64,000 bases of DNA from positions 1-64,000 of the forward strand of contig JAKUHH010000392.1 of the NCBI GenBank assembly GCA_022701365.1, read 5' to 3'. Positions 1-12,600 of the stretch are shown here, one piece after another. How positions within the stretch are numbered: position 1 is the first letter of the stretch; each line of letters begins with the position of its first letter. Below the pieces are notes generated by a model. The model worked only from the letters and a program-made list of their open reading frames with translations, had not been told where the DNA came from and made no database searches. Source of the stretch: Mycocentrospora acerina. Its lineage: Eukaryota > Ascomycota > Dothideomycetes > Pleosporales. The position numbers were made by a program, and so were the translations under genes.

Positions 1-630
1 GGGGGGGTTTAGAAAAAAATCTACTTGGTGAGCTGGCAGATACATAGGTACACACGCACACACACATATATATATATATATACATATGTGTGAAGGACCA
101 AGATGAGTACTTATAATCAACAGTATTAGAAAAAGTCAATACCATGGTTATATATATTTCTTCTGCAGGGAGAACAGACTCTATCCATAGATGGATGGAT
201 AGATAAACGACTGAATAAACACACAGACATATATATGTGTGTACATAATAATGTTTAAAACAAGAGAATCTTTTCCATATCTAAATTGGAATTCTCAAAT
301 ACTTGACAAAATAAATTTAAAAAATTCTATCAATTCACCAAAAAAAAAGTTGAACAAGATTTTTTTTTCTCTTTTTTCAATTGTCTTGCCTAGATGCCTA
401 GATGCCTAGATGCCTATGTAACTATGTGCCTACATGCCTTTTGCCCATCCTCACCCCAACCACCCCCAATTTAAAAACAACGATAATAATAAAAATAATA
501 ATGATAAACAGACGTAAAAAAGCCTGAAAAGAAAAAGAAAAAAGCAAAAAAAGCGCGAGATTCAAATATAGACAGAACAAAAAATTAGGAAAAAAAGAAT
601 AATGAAATACAGGAAGATCAAATGAACAAA

Positions 631-700
631 TGAACAAACAAACAAACAAACAAACAAACAAACAAACAAACAAACAAACAATAAACAAACAATAAACGAT
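631..700. repeat. (CAAA)n microsatellite
   Basis: About 15 near-perfect AAAC/CAAA tetranucleotide units, the last few broken by an inserted T. Confidence 0.9.
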
Positions 701-764
701 AAACACCAGCTTTCGATGCAAAACTATCCGTGGTACAAAGGAGAGTAGAAGAGATGGGGATAGA

Positions 765-822
765 GACAGAGAGAGAGAGAGGGAGAAAGAGAGGGAGAGA
801 GAAAAGGAGAGAAGGAAAAGTA
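765..822. repeat. GA-rich microsatellite
   Basis: Imperfect GA/GGGA purine run with almost no pyrimidine on the plus strand. Confidence 0.85.
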
Positions 823-1299
823 CTTTAATATATATAGGGTTGTATGCATGTCTTTGCACTTTGTCTTGTCTTATCTCGTCTTGTCTCGACTAGACTCGAC
901 TCAACGTGACGTGACGTGATGTGATGTGACATGACTTGAATAGACTTGAATAGACTAGACTTTAAAAATTTGACAGACAAACGGACAAAAAACAGCTCAA
1001 GACCATGTCCAGGGTTCTTTACTGCTGCTTCAAAGAAAAAAAATGAAAAATGCTGCGCTGCGTTAAAAATTCGTGTTTTGTCGTCTTTCCCTTTTCCCCC
1101 GTCTGGCTGGTATTAGAGAGGGGGGGAGAGAGAGGGGGGAGTTGGTGCGGAATCCAAAGCCTAACCAACCAACCCACCCCTCTGTATCCACTTCTTCTCC
1201 TCCTTTTCCCTCTTCTTCTTCTTCTTCTTCTTCATCTTCCTTTTCTTTTTATCCAATGTACAATGACCCACCAGAACCAACCCCATCCAAACCAACCCC

Positions 1300-3794
1300 T
1301 CAGCTCTTCCCCGCCTCAAACACCCTCGCCATAAAATCATCCTCGCCCATTGCAATCGTCTTCTCCCTCAACATACTCGCCGCATCCTCCGCTTTGCCCT
1401 CCCCGCAAACCCCCTCCATCAACCCCATCACTGCCACAGCAACACGTGGCGGGATCTTATCCCCCTCAATCACATACACATCCATGACTCTCGCCGCCGC
1501 CTCGACACCTAGTCTTGCGCAGAACAAACTGCTGAACATGGTTTCCAGGTAGTCTCTGGGTTCTACGCGCAGGGTTTCTAGACGCGTCGCGAGACTGGGG
1601 TGTTTGCGGTTGAGTGCGTGGAGCGTCGTCGAGTATGCGGCGTGCATGGCGTTTGTATCGTGGACAAGGAATGAGAGAGGGAGGGGCCGGTTTAGGAGGT
1701 TTGACAGCGTGATGAAGGTTTGCGCCGGAGGGAGCGAGAGGAGGAGCAGAGCGGCAATGTGGTGTATGGAAGAAGACTGTGGGGAGGGTATGTCGGGACG
1801 GTAGGTCGTGTAGGCAAGGCAAATGTTTACGAGGTCAGTGTGGAGGGGTTGTGCCTCGTTTTGCCCGGTCCGAGATGGGGTGTTGGAGGATGGTGCGAAC
1901 ATGCCCAACTCTGGGAAAACGCTCCGAGTGTTCTCAATAATCTCCTTGTATCGCCTGCTTAGTGCTTCCAGACCGCGTAGTTTCACATCCTGCAGTGCCT
2001 TTTCCAACGCAATGTTGTAAGTTGCTTCTGTGGCTTCGAGATCGTTCCCAATAGCTTTCTGCCAAACCTGCCCACGTAGCCGGGGTGGAATCCCGTTCCA
2101 CCACATCTTCCGGTGTGTAGCACGTAGTTGTGTATTAGACATTTCAGTGGCCCAATTGGGGAGAAGGTTCGTCCAGTATTCTGCTTTTATGCGGGACGCC
2201 TTTTCACGGGCGAGGGCCTCGGATTGAACACGCTGAGCTTCGAGGCGTTCTGGACAAGGTATTAGTTTTGTGTTTGCTGAGGGAGGTGCTGAACTGGCTT
2301 ACCAGCCTCCTCTACCCTCGCGAGCATCTTTTGATACTCTTTGAGGTGTTTTTTCTCCTCTTTTGGATTCTTCGGCGGCAACCAACTCGGCCTTGTCCGC
2401 GATAGATATTTTTGCTTCTCGGCCGAAGGCTGGAATGGATCTATCAGAGGGTCACTCTTGCGGACTGGCGGGAGTGTTGACTTTTTGGTCTTGGGCTCTA
2501 GCTGGCTAGCAGACGCTGACCTCGTGAGGCCCGGTTGCTGCCGTTTGACTTCCTGCTTGCGCTCAGATTCAACCTGGAATTCCTCCAAGTCCTCGGTGAG
2601 CTTCTTCGCGTCGGGGTCGAGATATGAGTAGGTGTCTTCCCAGGTGTGCGTCCGCTGCCGTGTCAAACCAGGATGAAAATTCTCTCTAGTCGACGAACGC
2701 GGAGATGGCTGTCGTTGCGAGAAGCGGGTCATCGAAGGTCCTGGAGATGTCCTTGCTGACGACCCTCCATTGCTAGTCACACTCAGATTCGGTGAGCCTC
2801 GGGGCGGACTTCCATACGCCGATGGCACAGGCGAGCGCTCTTGAGCCGGCCGAGGCGAGATGGGCACGTTCCAGATTACAGCATCCTCGGGCAGCTCATC
2901 ATCATCCTCTTCATCGCACTCAGCCTCCCTCTCTTTCAGCGTCTTGCGCTTCGAGTCCTGCCACGACTGCCTCCTTGCATTCGCACCGGGGCTCGGCATG
3001 ACATCCAAGCCCCTGGAGCTCTTCCTTGAAAGCGTCCTCGTGGTCGAAGAAAAGGTATGGGTGCTCGACGGTGACGGTGACCTCGACGAGCGCGGGGGGG
3101 CCGCAAGGCTCATGTTTACATTCGACAGTGTCGGCGCAGACGGCGACGAGAACCCCCTCTTCGCCGGCTTTCCAGGCGCCTGCAGCTTCAGCGCACCATT
3201 GACCTGTCCCTGCAGACTGGGATATCTCGGCTTTGCCGTCCCTGTCAGACTGCGCGGGCCTGCTAGATTCGAGTAACTTGCACTGCGCGCCTCGTACACG
3301 ATTCTTGTCGACGGTCCGTTTGACACGGGGAATGCTGCGGGTCCCTTTACGTCGTCGAGGTTAATGTCCTCAAAGTGCGACAGGTCGCTTGGACCCATCA
3401 GGTCGGACAGCGCCTCGGAGTGGAAGCTCGAGCTCTTTGAGCTCTTCGAGTTTGTGAGGTCGGGCGGCGAGCCCGGGGCGCCATCATCGGGCGGGTATGT
3501 GGACATGGTGGAAAGGGCGGCCATGAGGTATCTTGGCTTCCTTCGCGACGGCGCAATAATATACAGGGATTCAGAGAGTGGTTTCGCGCAGACGTCACGC
3601 AACGCAGGACTCGGGATTAACGAGCGGACATAGCCATGCTCAGATGTAATGTACAGCGTGCTGTCTGGGGAGATGAAGAGAATGTTGCTATTATCGTCGT
3701 CGTCGTCGATGGCGGTGTTTGGCGTGTCAAACTCGAGGCTGTCCGAGGAACGAGTGATCGGAGGAAGGTGTTGTTGGTACTGTCTGGAAGGCAT
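1300..3794 (-). CDS. TBC (Rab-GAP-like) domain protein
   Basis: Two exons, 3794-2303 and 2249-1300, joined over a 53-bp GT-AG intron; 813 aa. The start is the first ATG. Residues 1-480 are Ser/Pro-rich and probably disordered, with an acidic patch near residue 30. A charged helical stretch (about 480-525) leads into a TBC domain (about 530-770) that opens with a typical W-x-G-I-P-x-x-x-R motif. TBC proteins normally stimulate GTP hydrolysis by Rab GTPases in vesicle traffic. Here the catalytic fingers are off consensus: the IxxDxxR position reads I-I-E-N-T-R (about 601-606), and the YxQGM position keeps a Gln (655) but lacks the following Gly-Met. The fold assignment is secure; GAP activity is doubtful. 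The domain resembles the TBC1D12/14 type. The gene lies in tandem downstream of the telomerase gene. Confidence 0.88.
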
Positions 3795-4530
3795 GTTGGC
3801 TGTACCTGCGCTTAATTTCGGAGGGTGACGCTAACCCCTGATCGCACCAAGTGCCCCTTGCAAACACAGCGTTCTGATCAACGACCGGGGCCAGCGGTTT
3901 GATTGCGGACGGAATGCAATGGAGAGGGCAATCGATGTCGAATAACGAGTTTGGATGTGTAGTTGCTGCTGCACAGGGAACCATCAAGGAACTATAGATT
4001 CAGAACCATGGCGTAAGCGCCCAGGGCCTTCCTCCAGCTTTCAACAAACCTGGCCATGCGCCGCCCATCTGCTTCATGCCATGAAACGAAAAAGCCCGTG
4101 TGGCTGGTTTCTGCCGTCGTGTACGCTTGACATCACGACCACCAAGGGCAATTATATCCTCGGCCAATGACCTAGCAGGAAGCTTCCAACAAAGCCAATT
4201 GGAGTACCATCTAGACAATCCAATCGCTCAACATCGCGATCGATACTCGTACGCGTACAGGAATCGTATAGGACGCAGCAGACCGGGCGAGACGCGGGAC
4301 AATCAAGATTTCGTCATGATGAAAGTGGCATGTTCCGCCGCAGCCATCTGCAAGCCATGCTGCTACCGCTGTTGGAGAGCCGCCGCTAGATGCTAGTGCA
4401 GCAGAGATCTTGAACCCGCACCTTTGCCGGCGGCGTTGTCGTCTCAACATTACGCATCTCACGCACACCGCCAACCATGCAACTTTGGATGCACCCGCCT
4501 CACCTTCCGACGTCTTGCCTTTGTTCAACC
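3795..4530. other. Spacer between TERT 3' end and TBC gene
   Basis: About 740 bp holding the upstream region of the TBC gene and the TERT 3' UTR. No ORF with protein-like character and no RNA gene seen. Confidence 0.6.
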
Positions 4531-7500
4531 TCATGTTCGGCCCCACGCACAAGCATCCTCTAGCATCGCCCTCTCCGTCGCATTCGACACTCGTGTCTTC
4601 CTTAGCTCGCCCCCAATCCACTGGAGCAGGACACGATGCTGTGTCTGTCTCCGCTGAAACACCCTCTCAAAGGCCTTACACGCCAGCCTGTTCCTTCCGT
4701 CAGCCACTTGTAATTCCCCGCCTGTCAATGTCGCGAACCCTTGGGGTCTGGGTCGACAACCTGAGACATGCAAATACCCTACACACTTACCACTTGACAT
4801 GCCGGCGCGAGATTGCACTCTGCAATTTCTGAACACATGTCTGTATGCTACGAGACCGTGAACGACGCTGCAACATAACAAAAGCAAGCGCGGTGATGCT
4901 ATCGACTGTTTCTGCATTGTTGTCAGTGGGGGCGGCCTAGTTAGATGCGGATCGCCGGCATAACGTATGCAAGGATCGCTGGGCGTATGCACACTATACG
5001 CGCGCCCTTTGCCGATTGGATCGAATTGGATGCTTCTGCGCCATTAACGTGGTAAGACTTACTGATAAGCAAGCTTGAACACCCTACTCGAATCTTGGAC
5101 AGCGCGCATACGTATTCGAGACATCGTGCTGCTGCTTCATAGAAGCTTTGGTAGAGATTGGCTAGAATGGTTGGTATACTGTTCAATGATGCATCAATGA
5201 ACATGGCTTTGAGTTGGATCTTGAAGCCGCTATTGGTTGTCAGTGAGTGACCATTCTCGGGTCTCCAGCCGCCGTTAAATCGGTTGCATGACCGTCGAGG
5301 CTCACGACGAACCATTGGAGTTTGGGGAAATTTGCCGTGAAACTTACTTTAATGCTTTACGATGGAATGTCTGGCCCGGCATCTTCGACAGGTCGATAGT
5401 CAACGAGTTCTCAACGTCTGTACATGTCAGCTTTCAACTCGTCCAACCTCATCCAAACACCTGTTTGCCAGCCTCTTACTTACCAGCCCTTTCGAGACGC
5501 TCATCGTTCTTACCAACCTCGAGCGTTCTCGTGTCGATACTGACGCCACAGTACGCAAACTTCGTATCTGAGACACTCCTAGGAATTTGATGACCATCGT
5601 CAGTCACTGCGTCAAAGTTCGCTAGCGTCTTCGAGGGCTTGACCACTACACCGTAATCAGCGTGTCCACGATGCATTACACGTATAAACCGCTCTGCATG
5701 CTGTCGATTGATGGTTATCAGAAGAAAGTCATCGAGTAGTCGAAGCAACAGACAATCATCGCCGAGTGCAAACTCCAAGACTTCGCGTTCAAGCTCTGCG
5801 TAAAAAAAATTACACAGGATACTTGACAAGATTGAACCCTGTGGGATACCAGTTTTCTGACGGTAGAAGCGTTTCCCTATCTTGACTAAGTTGCGCTCTA
5901 CATGCTCACGAAGCAGCTGCATCAGGTCATGTTTGGTCTCAGACTGCTGCAGGCTGGTGTTGACAAAGATGGTATTTGCCTTTGTTCCACTGAATTTGTC
6001 TTGCACGAGCTGGCTGAAAGAAGCAAAATCTTCCGCAGCGCCACTATGTGCAACATATCGCCTCAAAGGCATGGGATTGACATGTTGCCCATCGAGACGT
6101 TGCAGTGCTCCAAGAGGACTAACCTCGACGTGTTTTCCTGTCTGATATGCCTGCAGTGACATCAAGCTGTCAATCATACTGAGCAAACGTGACTGTGGAA
6201 TGGTATCAAAGCACGATTGTACATCAACTTTAGCAAAGTACAGTGGCCTACTATCTAGTCTTCGCTCTTTTAATGATGCCTTGAAAGCTGTAAGCCTTGG
6301 GAACATGTCGTTCACAGAGAAAAGCGAGCAGCCAAATTTGCCTGGCCGAAGAAACTAGATAGAGTCAGAATCTGGGGGTAAACTCTTTGATAAAAGGTGA
6401 GTAACTGACTTTCTCATACGTGAAGACGTTGAATACTGGTGTCATAACCGCATTAATGCTCCGGCCTAAAGACATAGTGCCGTTCCTCATTGCTTGCTGC
6501 CTTCTTTTGAGGTTCATGATGGTTCGAAACCCACTTTTTTTCGGAAGTAGTCGAATTTTACTGAACCCCAGTGGACGAACGGAGAGTAACTTAGTGACTT
6601 GTTCGGTTGGTAATTCCTCAAACATGTCTACCCTTAGTGTGGATAACGAAGGCTCAGACAACATCCGCCATACATCGTGGCGAAAGTAGAATAGTTGATT
6701 ACGGTGGACGTTTGACTCTGTCACGTGGAAGTTGGACCGGATCAAAGGAATCAGAAATGAGTCAAAGACCCAGTAGACAAATTCAAGAAGAAGCTCTTGC
6801 TTTTTCTCGAGATCTGTTTTGGCTAACTTTGTGATTTCGTTTTGACCGGGTAACCGGAGCCATGCTAGGCTTGTAATCTGTACTGTGTCAGACTTGACAA
6901 TGTGTCATAATGTAGAATATGTTGTACCTGGAGTTTCTGCGTAACTTGATGCAACGTAAGGCTTTCGAATCGTCGCAAGCATATAAATTGGTCTATCCAG
7001 TACATGATCACGCACTTGTTACGATCATCACCCCAGAACTCATTAGGAATTACTCTGGCTATCACAGCTCGACAGAATGCTGACACATTCGCTGCAGGAC
7101 ATGCCACGTCTGTAAAACACGTTTGTTCAATTGCACAGTATCCAGAATCATTGGCGTCCTTCCTGTGATGGCATGTTTTACCGTTAGCTATTGGTAAGTT
7201 TGATTTGGGTTGCAATGGGTTCTTCTTCCGTTCCGGCTTTGAAGACAGAGGCATCCCCTATTATTGTCAGTAGATTCAGCACTCTGATCTCAAATCACTT
7301 ACTTCAACTGCGCAGTAGTGTCGAAGAAGCTCTGTGTACGAACATCGCTGATTGAGGGTTCGAAGCAAAGCCACCAGTTTGGTAGGTTCGCCTCTTAGCC
7401 TTTTTGGGAGGCGGTCTTTCCATTTGTTCACCTGCTCGCTATCTGTCGTTTTGTCGCCCAAATTGCGACGCATACTTTTATACATGTCTTTTTCACGCAG

Positions 7501-8740
7501 CGTATAGTCTTTGAAGGGCATGGCTGTTTCACGGGGATCGACTTTTGAGGTGAACACGTTGTGCAACTCAAATTGCCGGGGGAAAATGTATCGCATAATA
7601 TGTTTTGTCTGTTGAGTGTCATCAAGTTGAGGATAGCGGTTCAGCACGTCTATTTATCGTCTCAGTTGTCATTCATGATAGCAATGCAACAAAAAACTCA
7701 CGAATATGGCGCATGCCAAATTTGGTACCTCCATGAGCATTGAGGGCTGCTTTGGCATACAGCATGCGACTCCGCACAAATACAATAGCGTTCGGGTTTT
7801 TGTTCTCGCTAACGAGAGGGCGAGGTTTTTGGTTAGCTGCATGATTCTCTGGACCAGTTTTGAATTCCTCCTTTGATATCTGCTCAGTTTTAATTTCTGA
7901 GATGGGAGTACCACTCAATTGGTAGTAGTTTCCTTGACTGCCATGGATGGGGCGGAAGACAGCACATTCGAGAAGCATATCCATCATGATACGATCCCCG
8001 CCCTGACCTAGGACTGCATGCAGTCGACACCACAATGGCCCTTTGAGCGTCTGCACATGATTATTGGGGCGGCAAGTGAGGAGTCCAGGAATGGGAGAAG
8101 CTGGGTCAATACCAATGACTTGGCGCACATGTGGATTCCCTGATCTTTGAAAGCCGTGACAGAGCAAATGTGAGGGTTTGTGAACCGCTGATTGCTTGAA
8201 TAGTCGCCAAATCACAAAGTCTACAATCTGTGTCGAAGCGTTTAGCAATCACGTGTAGTGTTGGAATCGCAAGCGATATTTGTCAAATGTGACTTGCAGC
8301 GTGATACAACCTACCTCGCGTTGCAAGAAGTAACCAGGCCTGAAGGTAGCCCCCGGCGTTACTTGAGAGAGCTGCTGAGTGAAGGCTACAATGTCTCGGT
8401 CGCGATCCTTCTGGTCTTGGTCTGGATCCTCCACGTTGACTTTTGTAACTGCACCACCAACCAGGGTTGTGTCGAGGAGCTTCCCGAGCTCGACGTCAGC
8501 ATCACAAGTCGAATCTGCACCTGGAGTCGCGGGCAATTGTCCAAGTTGGCATATTTTCCGACGCCTGTTTTTTGATGACTTTGGAAGCCGCGATGACAGA
8601 TAGTGGCGCAAGGTGAGGACCTGGGGGTAGAGGCGCTGCAGAACGGGATGGGCAGGCGTGGCATTGGTGGATTGGTCAGGACTGGGCTTCGATTTCTTTC
8701 GAGAGCCTCCGCCGACGTGGGAGCTACGTTTCCTCTTCAT
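4531..8740 (-). CDS. TERT: Telomerase reverse transcriptase (catalytic subunit)
   Basis: Ten exons: 8740-8315, 8227-7702, 7649-7303, 7257-6928, 6877-6410, 6354-5484, 5417-5348, 5229-5063, 4911-4791, 4687-4531. All phases agree and give 1160 aa, a normal length for Pezizomycotina TERT. It extends chromosome ends by copying the telomerase RNA. Visible motifs in order: a basic N-terminus (KRKR); an N-terminal region with HPVLQRLYPQVLTLRHYL (about 32); CP motif with NVFTSKVDP (about 348); QFP motif with FWGDDRNK (507 on); T motif (about 576-600); RT motifs 1/2 with FSKIRLLPKKSGFR (about 648); motif A with catalytic Asp in KVDVQSCFD (743); motif B' TGIPQGSILSS (868 on); motif C with the LLDDFLL Asp pair (907-908); motifs D and E (about 935 and 965); and a C-terminal extension with WLACKAFERVFQRR. 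All catalytic aspartates are present and there is no frameshift, so the gene looks functional. Introns 7-9 (66-151 bp after exon 6) are the least certain. The gene is divergent from the RhoGEF gene. Confidence 0.95.
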
Positions 8741-9621
8741 GCTGGTGCAGGATTACAGGAGAAAGGGATCGGCTTGGAGTGGCGCGCGCAGAGTTTGACT
8801 GCTGGTGATCGCGTGTGGTGCTACGGGGAAGGCACGACGGACGCGATTAGTGGCTCGTGTTGTTTTGGGCACTGCGACGGCTCGCTACCACCAGCCAGAG
8901 ATTGTTGGCACGGCGGCCCGTTTGCAGTGCCATGACAGAGCATGGACGGGTGTCTTGAGGACCAAGCAGATGTGCAGATGTGCAGCTGCCCAGGATACCG
9001 CCTGGAGCAGCGAACGCATGGGAGTCTATTTGGGACTAGAGGCCGCCCGGGGCAGTGGGGATTTGCAGTGATTCACCACCAGTGCCCGTGTTGAGGCCAG
9101 TACATGTGCACTCGGTCTATTGGCATTATTGTCAGGATAGCCACCGCTGCTGCCCTTGCATGCCCTCGCATCCCGTGCGATAGATGATACCCGACCTGGC
9201 CGCCCAGCTCATCTTAACACGAGTGCATGGGATTCCCGCCACTGCACTGCCGGTTCCTGGTCCCCGCCAATCGAGCGCCGGTGGAATCTCGACAACGGCC
9301 AACGGCAACGGAGGAACTTGGCGACCTCACATCTCCCGCCGATCTACACAGACCTCCCCCCCAGCTTCGTAGGATACCTGCCCCGACTGTGGCGCCCTCC
9401 GACGTCCATTCCCTAGGCCTCGTGTGCCCAGGACCTGTCATCGCGCGCCCGGTCGCCCTGAGACGTGAACACGCGCTGCCGTCGGGAGCTTGTCCGGCTG
9501 TGTTGCCCTCCTGCCCGCTGCCCGTGTCTCCCACGGCCATTGGCTCGGACGGCGACTGATAGAGACGTCTGGACGGTGCCTTGACTCGCGCCAGCACCTT
9601 CTTTTTCAAGACCATGCCAAC
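8741..9621. other. Bidirectional intergenic region TERT / RhoGEF
   Basis: About 880 bp between two divergent start codons, so it must hold both promoters. No TATA box or known element stands out. The RhoGEF reading frame is open back to 9490, but no in-frame ATG lies before 9622. Confidence 0.55.
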
Positions 9622-12600
9622 ATGGCAGAGTCGGACCAAGTGCATGGCTATGCATACAACCCCAGCGTCGCCAGCTGGGTGCACTCGACCACGCTCGCCC
9701 AGCTCGACGGGAACGAGACCTCTGAGCAGAAGCTCGCCGACGACGACGCCCTGGATGACTCTCCTGACGCCTTCTACAACAACATGGCCGCCGCTGGGCA
9801 TGACCTGGCCGCCCTCCCTCCCACCAACATGACGCACGCGCACCAGCACCCGCCCTCGGCCAACGGCACCACACGATCTGCTCCTAGAGCCACTGCCCGC
9901 TCCGTCTCAGGCGCCCCCTCCTCCGTGTCTACGGCCCGCTCGCCCCCGCCGGCGGCAACAAACAAAGTGAGGGCACTGGCCGAGAAGTTCGAGCGCTCGC
10001 CTGGCAGCCATATTGCGCCATCTCCGTCAGCTCGCTCGCAGTCCAGGGAGCCCGCCCGCACTACGCCTCGCGATGCAGGCAAGCGAGCAAACGCGCCAGC
10101 ATCACCGCCTGCTCACTCCCCTGCTTCTGCTGCACATTCAAACAAGGAATCCTCGTACGCGGCGTTCAAGTTCAACCACCTCAAGGCACGCGAACGGCCA
10201 CAGCCTGCGCCGACATCGCCTCGACACACGCGACGCACAAACGGCAGCAGGAGCAGTCTAGACCAGCACACGACTCCAACGTCGCGAAAAAAGGTGGCCT
10301 CGCCAACGCGACGGCCAGCTTCAGGTGGTGGGCGCCAGCCGTTCTTTGGAGAGGTGATTAGTGGCCAGGATGACTTGGTGCCCGGCTATGGCATACCCTC
10401 GTTCGAAACTACGATGCAGGAAGGAGTACCAGGGAGCGCGGCGGTAAACAGACGCGACCTTATGAATCTGTCAGCTGACGGTCCGCTTCTGGCTGCTTCG
10501 ACATACAAATCGCCACACCATGGGCGGTCAGTCAGCGACGCGGCTATACCATCAGGCGGCGAGGGGCAAATAGGGCAGCGTACGTTAGTAATGCGGTCCC
10601 CACAGTCCCGGATACCGGTACCCAAACGACGTTCGAGCTTTGGCTCAGACACGGGCTCCTCAACCCGCTCTGTTAAATATACCCCCACACGTCCAGCAAG
10701 CTACAGTAACAGATCATCGCCCACTCGGTTGCACAGAAAACCAATAAGTGGCAACACCGCTGCGCCGTCAAATGGGGCAGATCACTTGACGCTTCCAGCA
10801 CTAGCGTATCGCGGGCATCGTGAGCGAGGGAAATCTCCTCGAGGTGCAAGAACTGGACCTAGCCTGGCAGCCGTCGTCGGTGTTCCGCCCGACCCGGCAT
10901 CGCCTCGACTTCGCAACTCAAGGGAGAGACACCCACTACCACAGTCTCCAAATACCCACTCAATGGGCGCCAGCACTAAAGACGAGCGCGACTACTTTTT
11001 AGCCGGCAGCGGTTTCATGCAAGCGCCGAGTCTTGATTTCAATGCACAGGCTATCGAAGGAAATAATGCCACAGGCGAGGGTCCTGCCGAAACTACCCAG
11101 CCATCGCAAGAGCATCCACTACAGAACGAGCATCAACGTCTTAGTCTACAGACATCGAACTCCTCTCTTCCGCCGCCCCGTCTTTCCATGTCTTCGAATA
11201 CCGAGTTTGACGAATCGCCCGTGTTAGGGATTCCGGGTAGTTTTGTCCTTACGCCTCCAGTAGTTCACCAGGAAACTGAGCCAAATCCCTTACACTCATC
11301 CGCGTTTCACACCTCGTCCGGACTACTAGTGCATGATTCGCCCATCATTGACCAGTCGGAATTGGGTGTCAGAGAATCTATACCAATCATGCTTGGTGAG
11401 GATCAACCGTCAGAGTCATGGTCTCCGAGCTCTCCACCCCCAAACGAGGGCCTTCAAGCTCTATCATTTCCATATCGGTCAGACGACGCTTATGGCCATG
11501 AAAATAACCAACCTATGTCGCAATTTGATGGCGACGACTCGCCAATAGATCCCTTTGCGAGCCGAGGATCATTGTATCCAGAGGAATCTACTAGTGTTGC
11601 ACCGTACCGAGCAGTAGGATCATTCCCACTGCACAGTGAAACCTATAGCGTTGTAAATTCGGTGCTAAACCTGTACCATCGATCACCAGTCATAACTCCA
11701 GAATTGGCATCGCATTTGCGGGATAGGGTACAACAGGTATCACCTGTTATTGCACAGCATGAGGACTGGGAGTCGAAGGAGGCGACCGAGACATATCTTG
11801 CAAGGCTGTTAAGTGACGCCAACGGGGCGACGGGAGCTACTACCAAGTCACAACATCGTAAAGTCACAACTCAGTCACGGCCAGACCTGAGAACCACTCG
11901 ATTAGAAGATGATCCATCGGTAGATGGGCCAGTAGGGACGGCAATCATCTACCCGTCACAATCACATTATTCACTAGGTTCGGGAGGTTCAACTACCACC
12001 ACGATACAAGAAGATGCGTCCCGCTCTGGGAGCTCCTCAATGAACCACTCTAACAACCAACTCGTACAGGACCCGTTGATTGATTCTGAACTAGAGCCGG
12101 CAAAAGGCCTTGATCTACCACAGTTGGCATGGACTAACGAGGGCCTTGGCCTTTCACTACAAGACGAGAGACCGCCTTCACCTCTACATACTAACCCACC
12201 TCGCCCCGCTTATTCACCGCCCCCTCCGCCCACAAAGCCTTCGATAGAGCAGCTGAGTTTGCGACATAATTCTGGTTCGTATCAACGTCACCCACAACCA
12301 CCAGTGCCTGTGATTCCATTCGACCACAATTCCGGACGCGTACAAACACCAGTCAATGAAGTTCTTGAAGCAGGGTCTGAAGATTGCTTTCGCACGCCGC
12401 AGCCAGCGAAGATGAATACAGGATCAAGGGAGGCCGAGACCTCAGTCGGTGTTGACCAGGAAGATCCCGCATTCCAAGCAAAGCAGGCGCGGATAAAGCG
12501 ATACCGAATTCTCGAGGAACTGTTGTCTACCGAGTACCAGTTCAACATGGACATGATGATTGTTCACAAGATTTTTGAGGCGACAGTCCCGTCGGAGTTG

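Larger units (their letters stand above)
1..1299. other. Gene-free microsatellite-rich spacer
   Basis: No convincing coding sequence. It holds a CA/TA dinucleotide run (about 51-87), a CAAA tract, a GA-rich tract, a run of degenerate GTGAC/GACTT pentamers (about 885-960) and a CTT run (about 1209-1235). The long open frame on the minus strand through 422-859 only reads the CAAA and GA tracts and gives Leu/Ser/Phe-rich low complexity. The 3' UTR of the TBC gene presumably lies near 1300. Confidence 0.7.

Noticed and set aside
422..859. 145-codon open frame on the minus strand
   Set aside because: It translates the CAAA and GA microsatellites into Leu/Ser/Phe/Cys runs; no protein-like composition.
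9490..9621. 44-codon upstream extension of the RhoGEF frame
   Set aside because: The frame has no ATG before 9622; position 9490 is a TTG.
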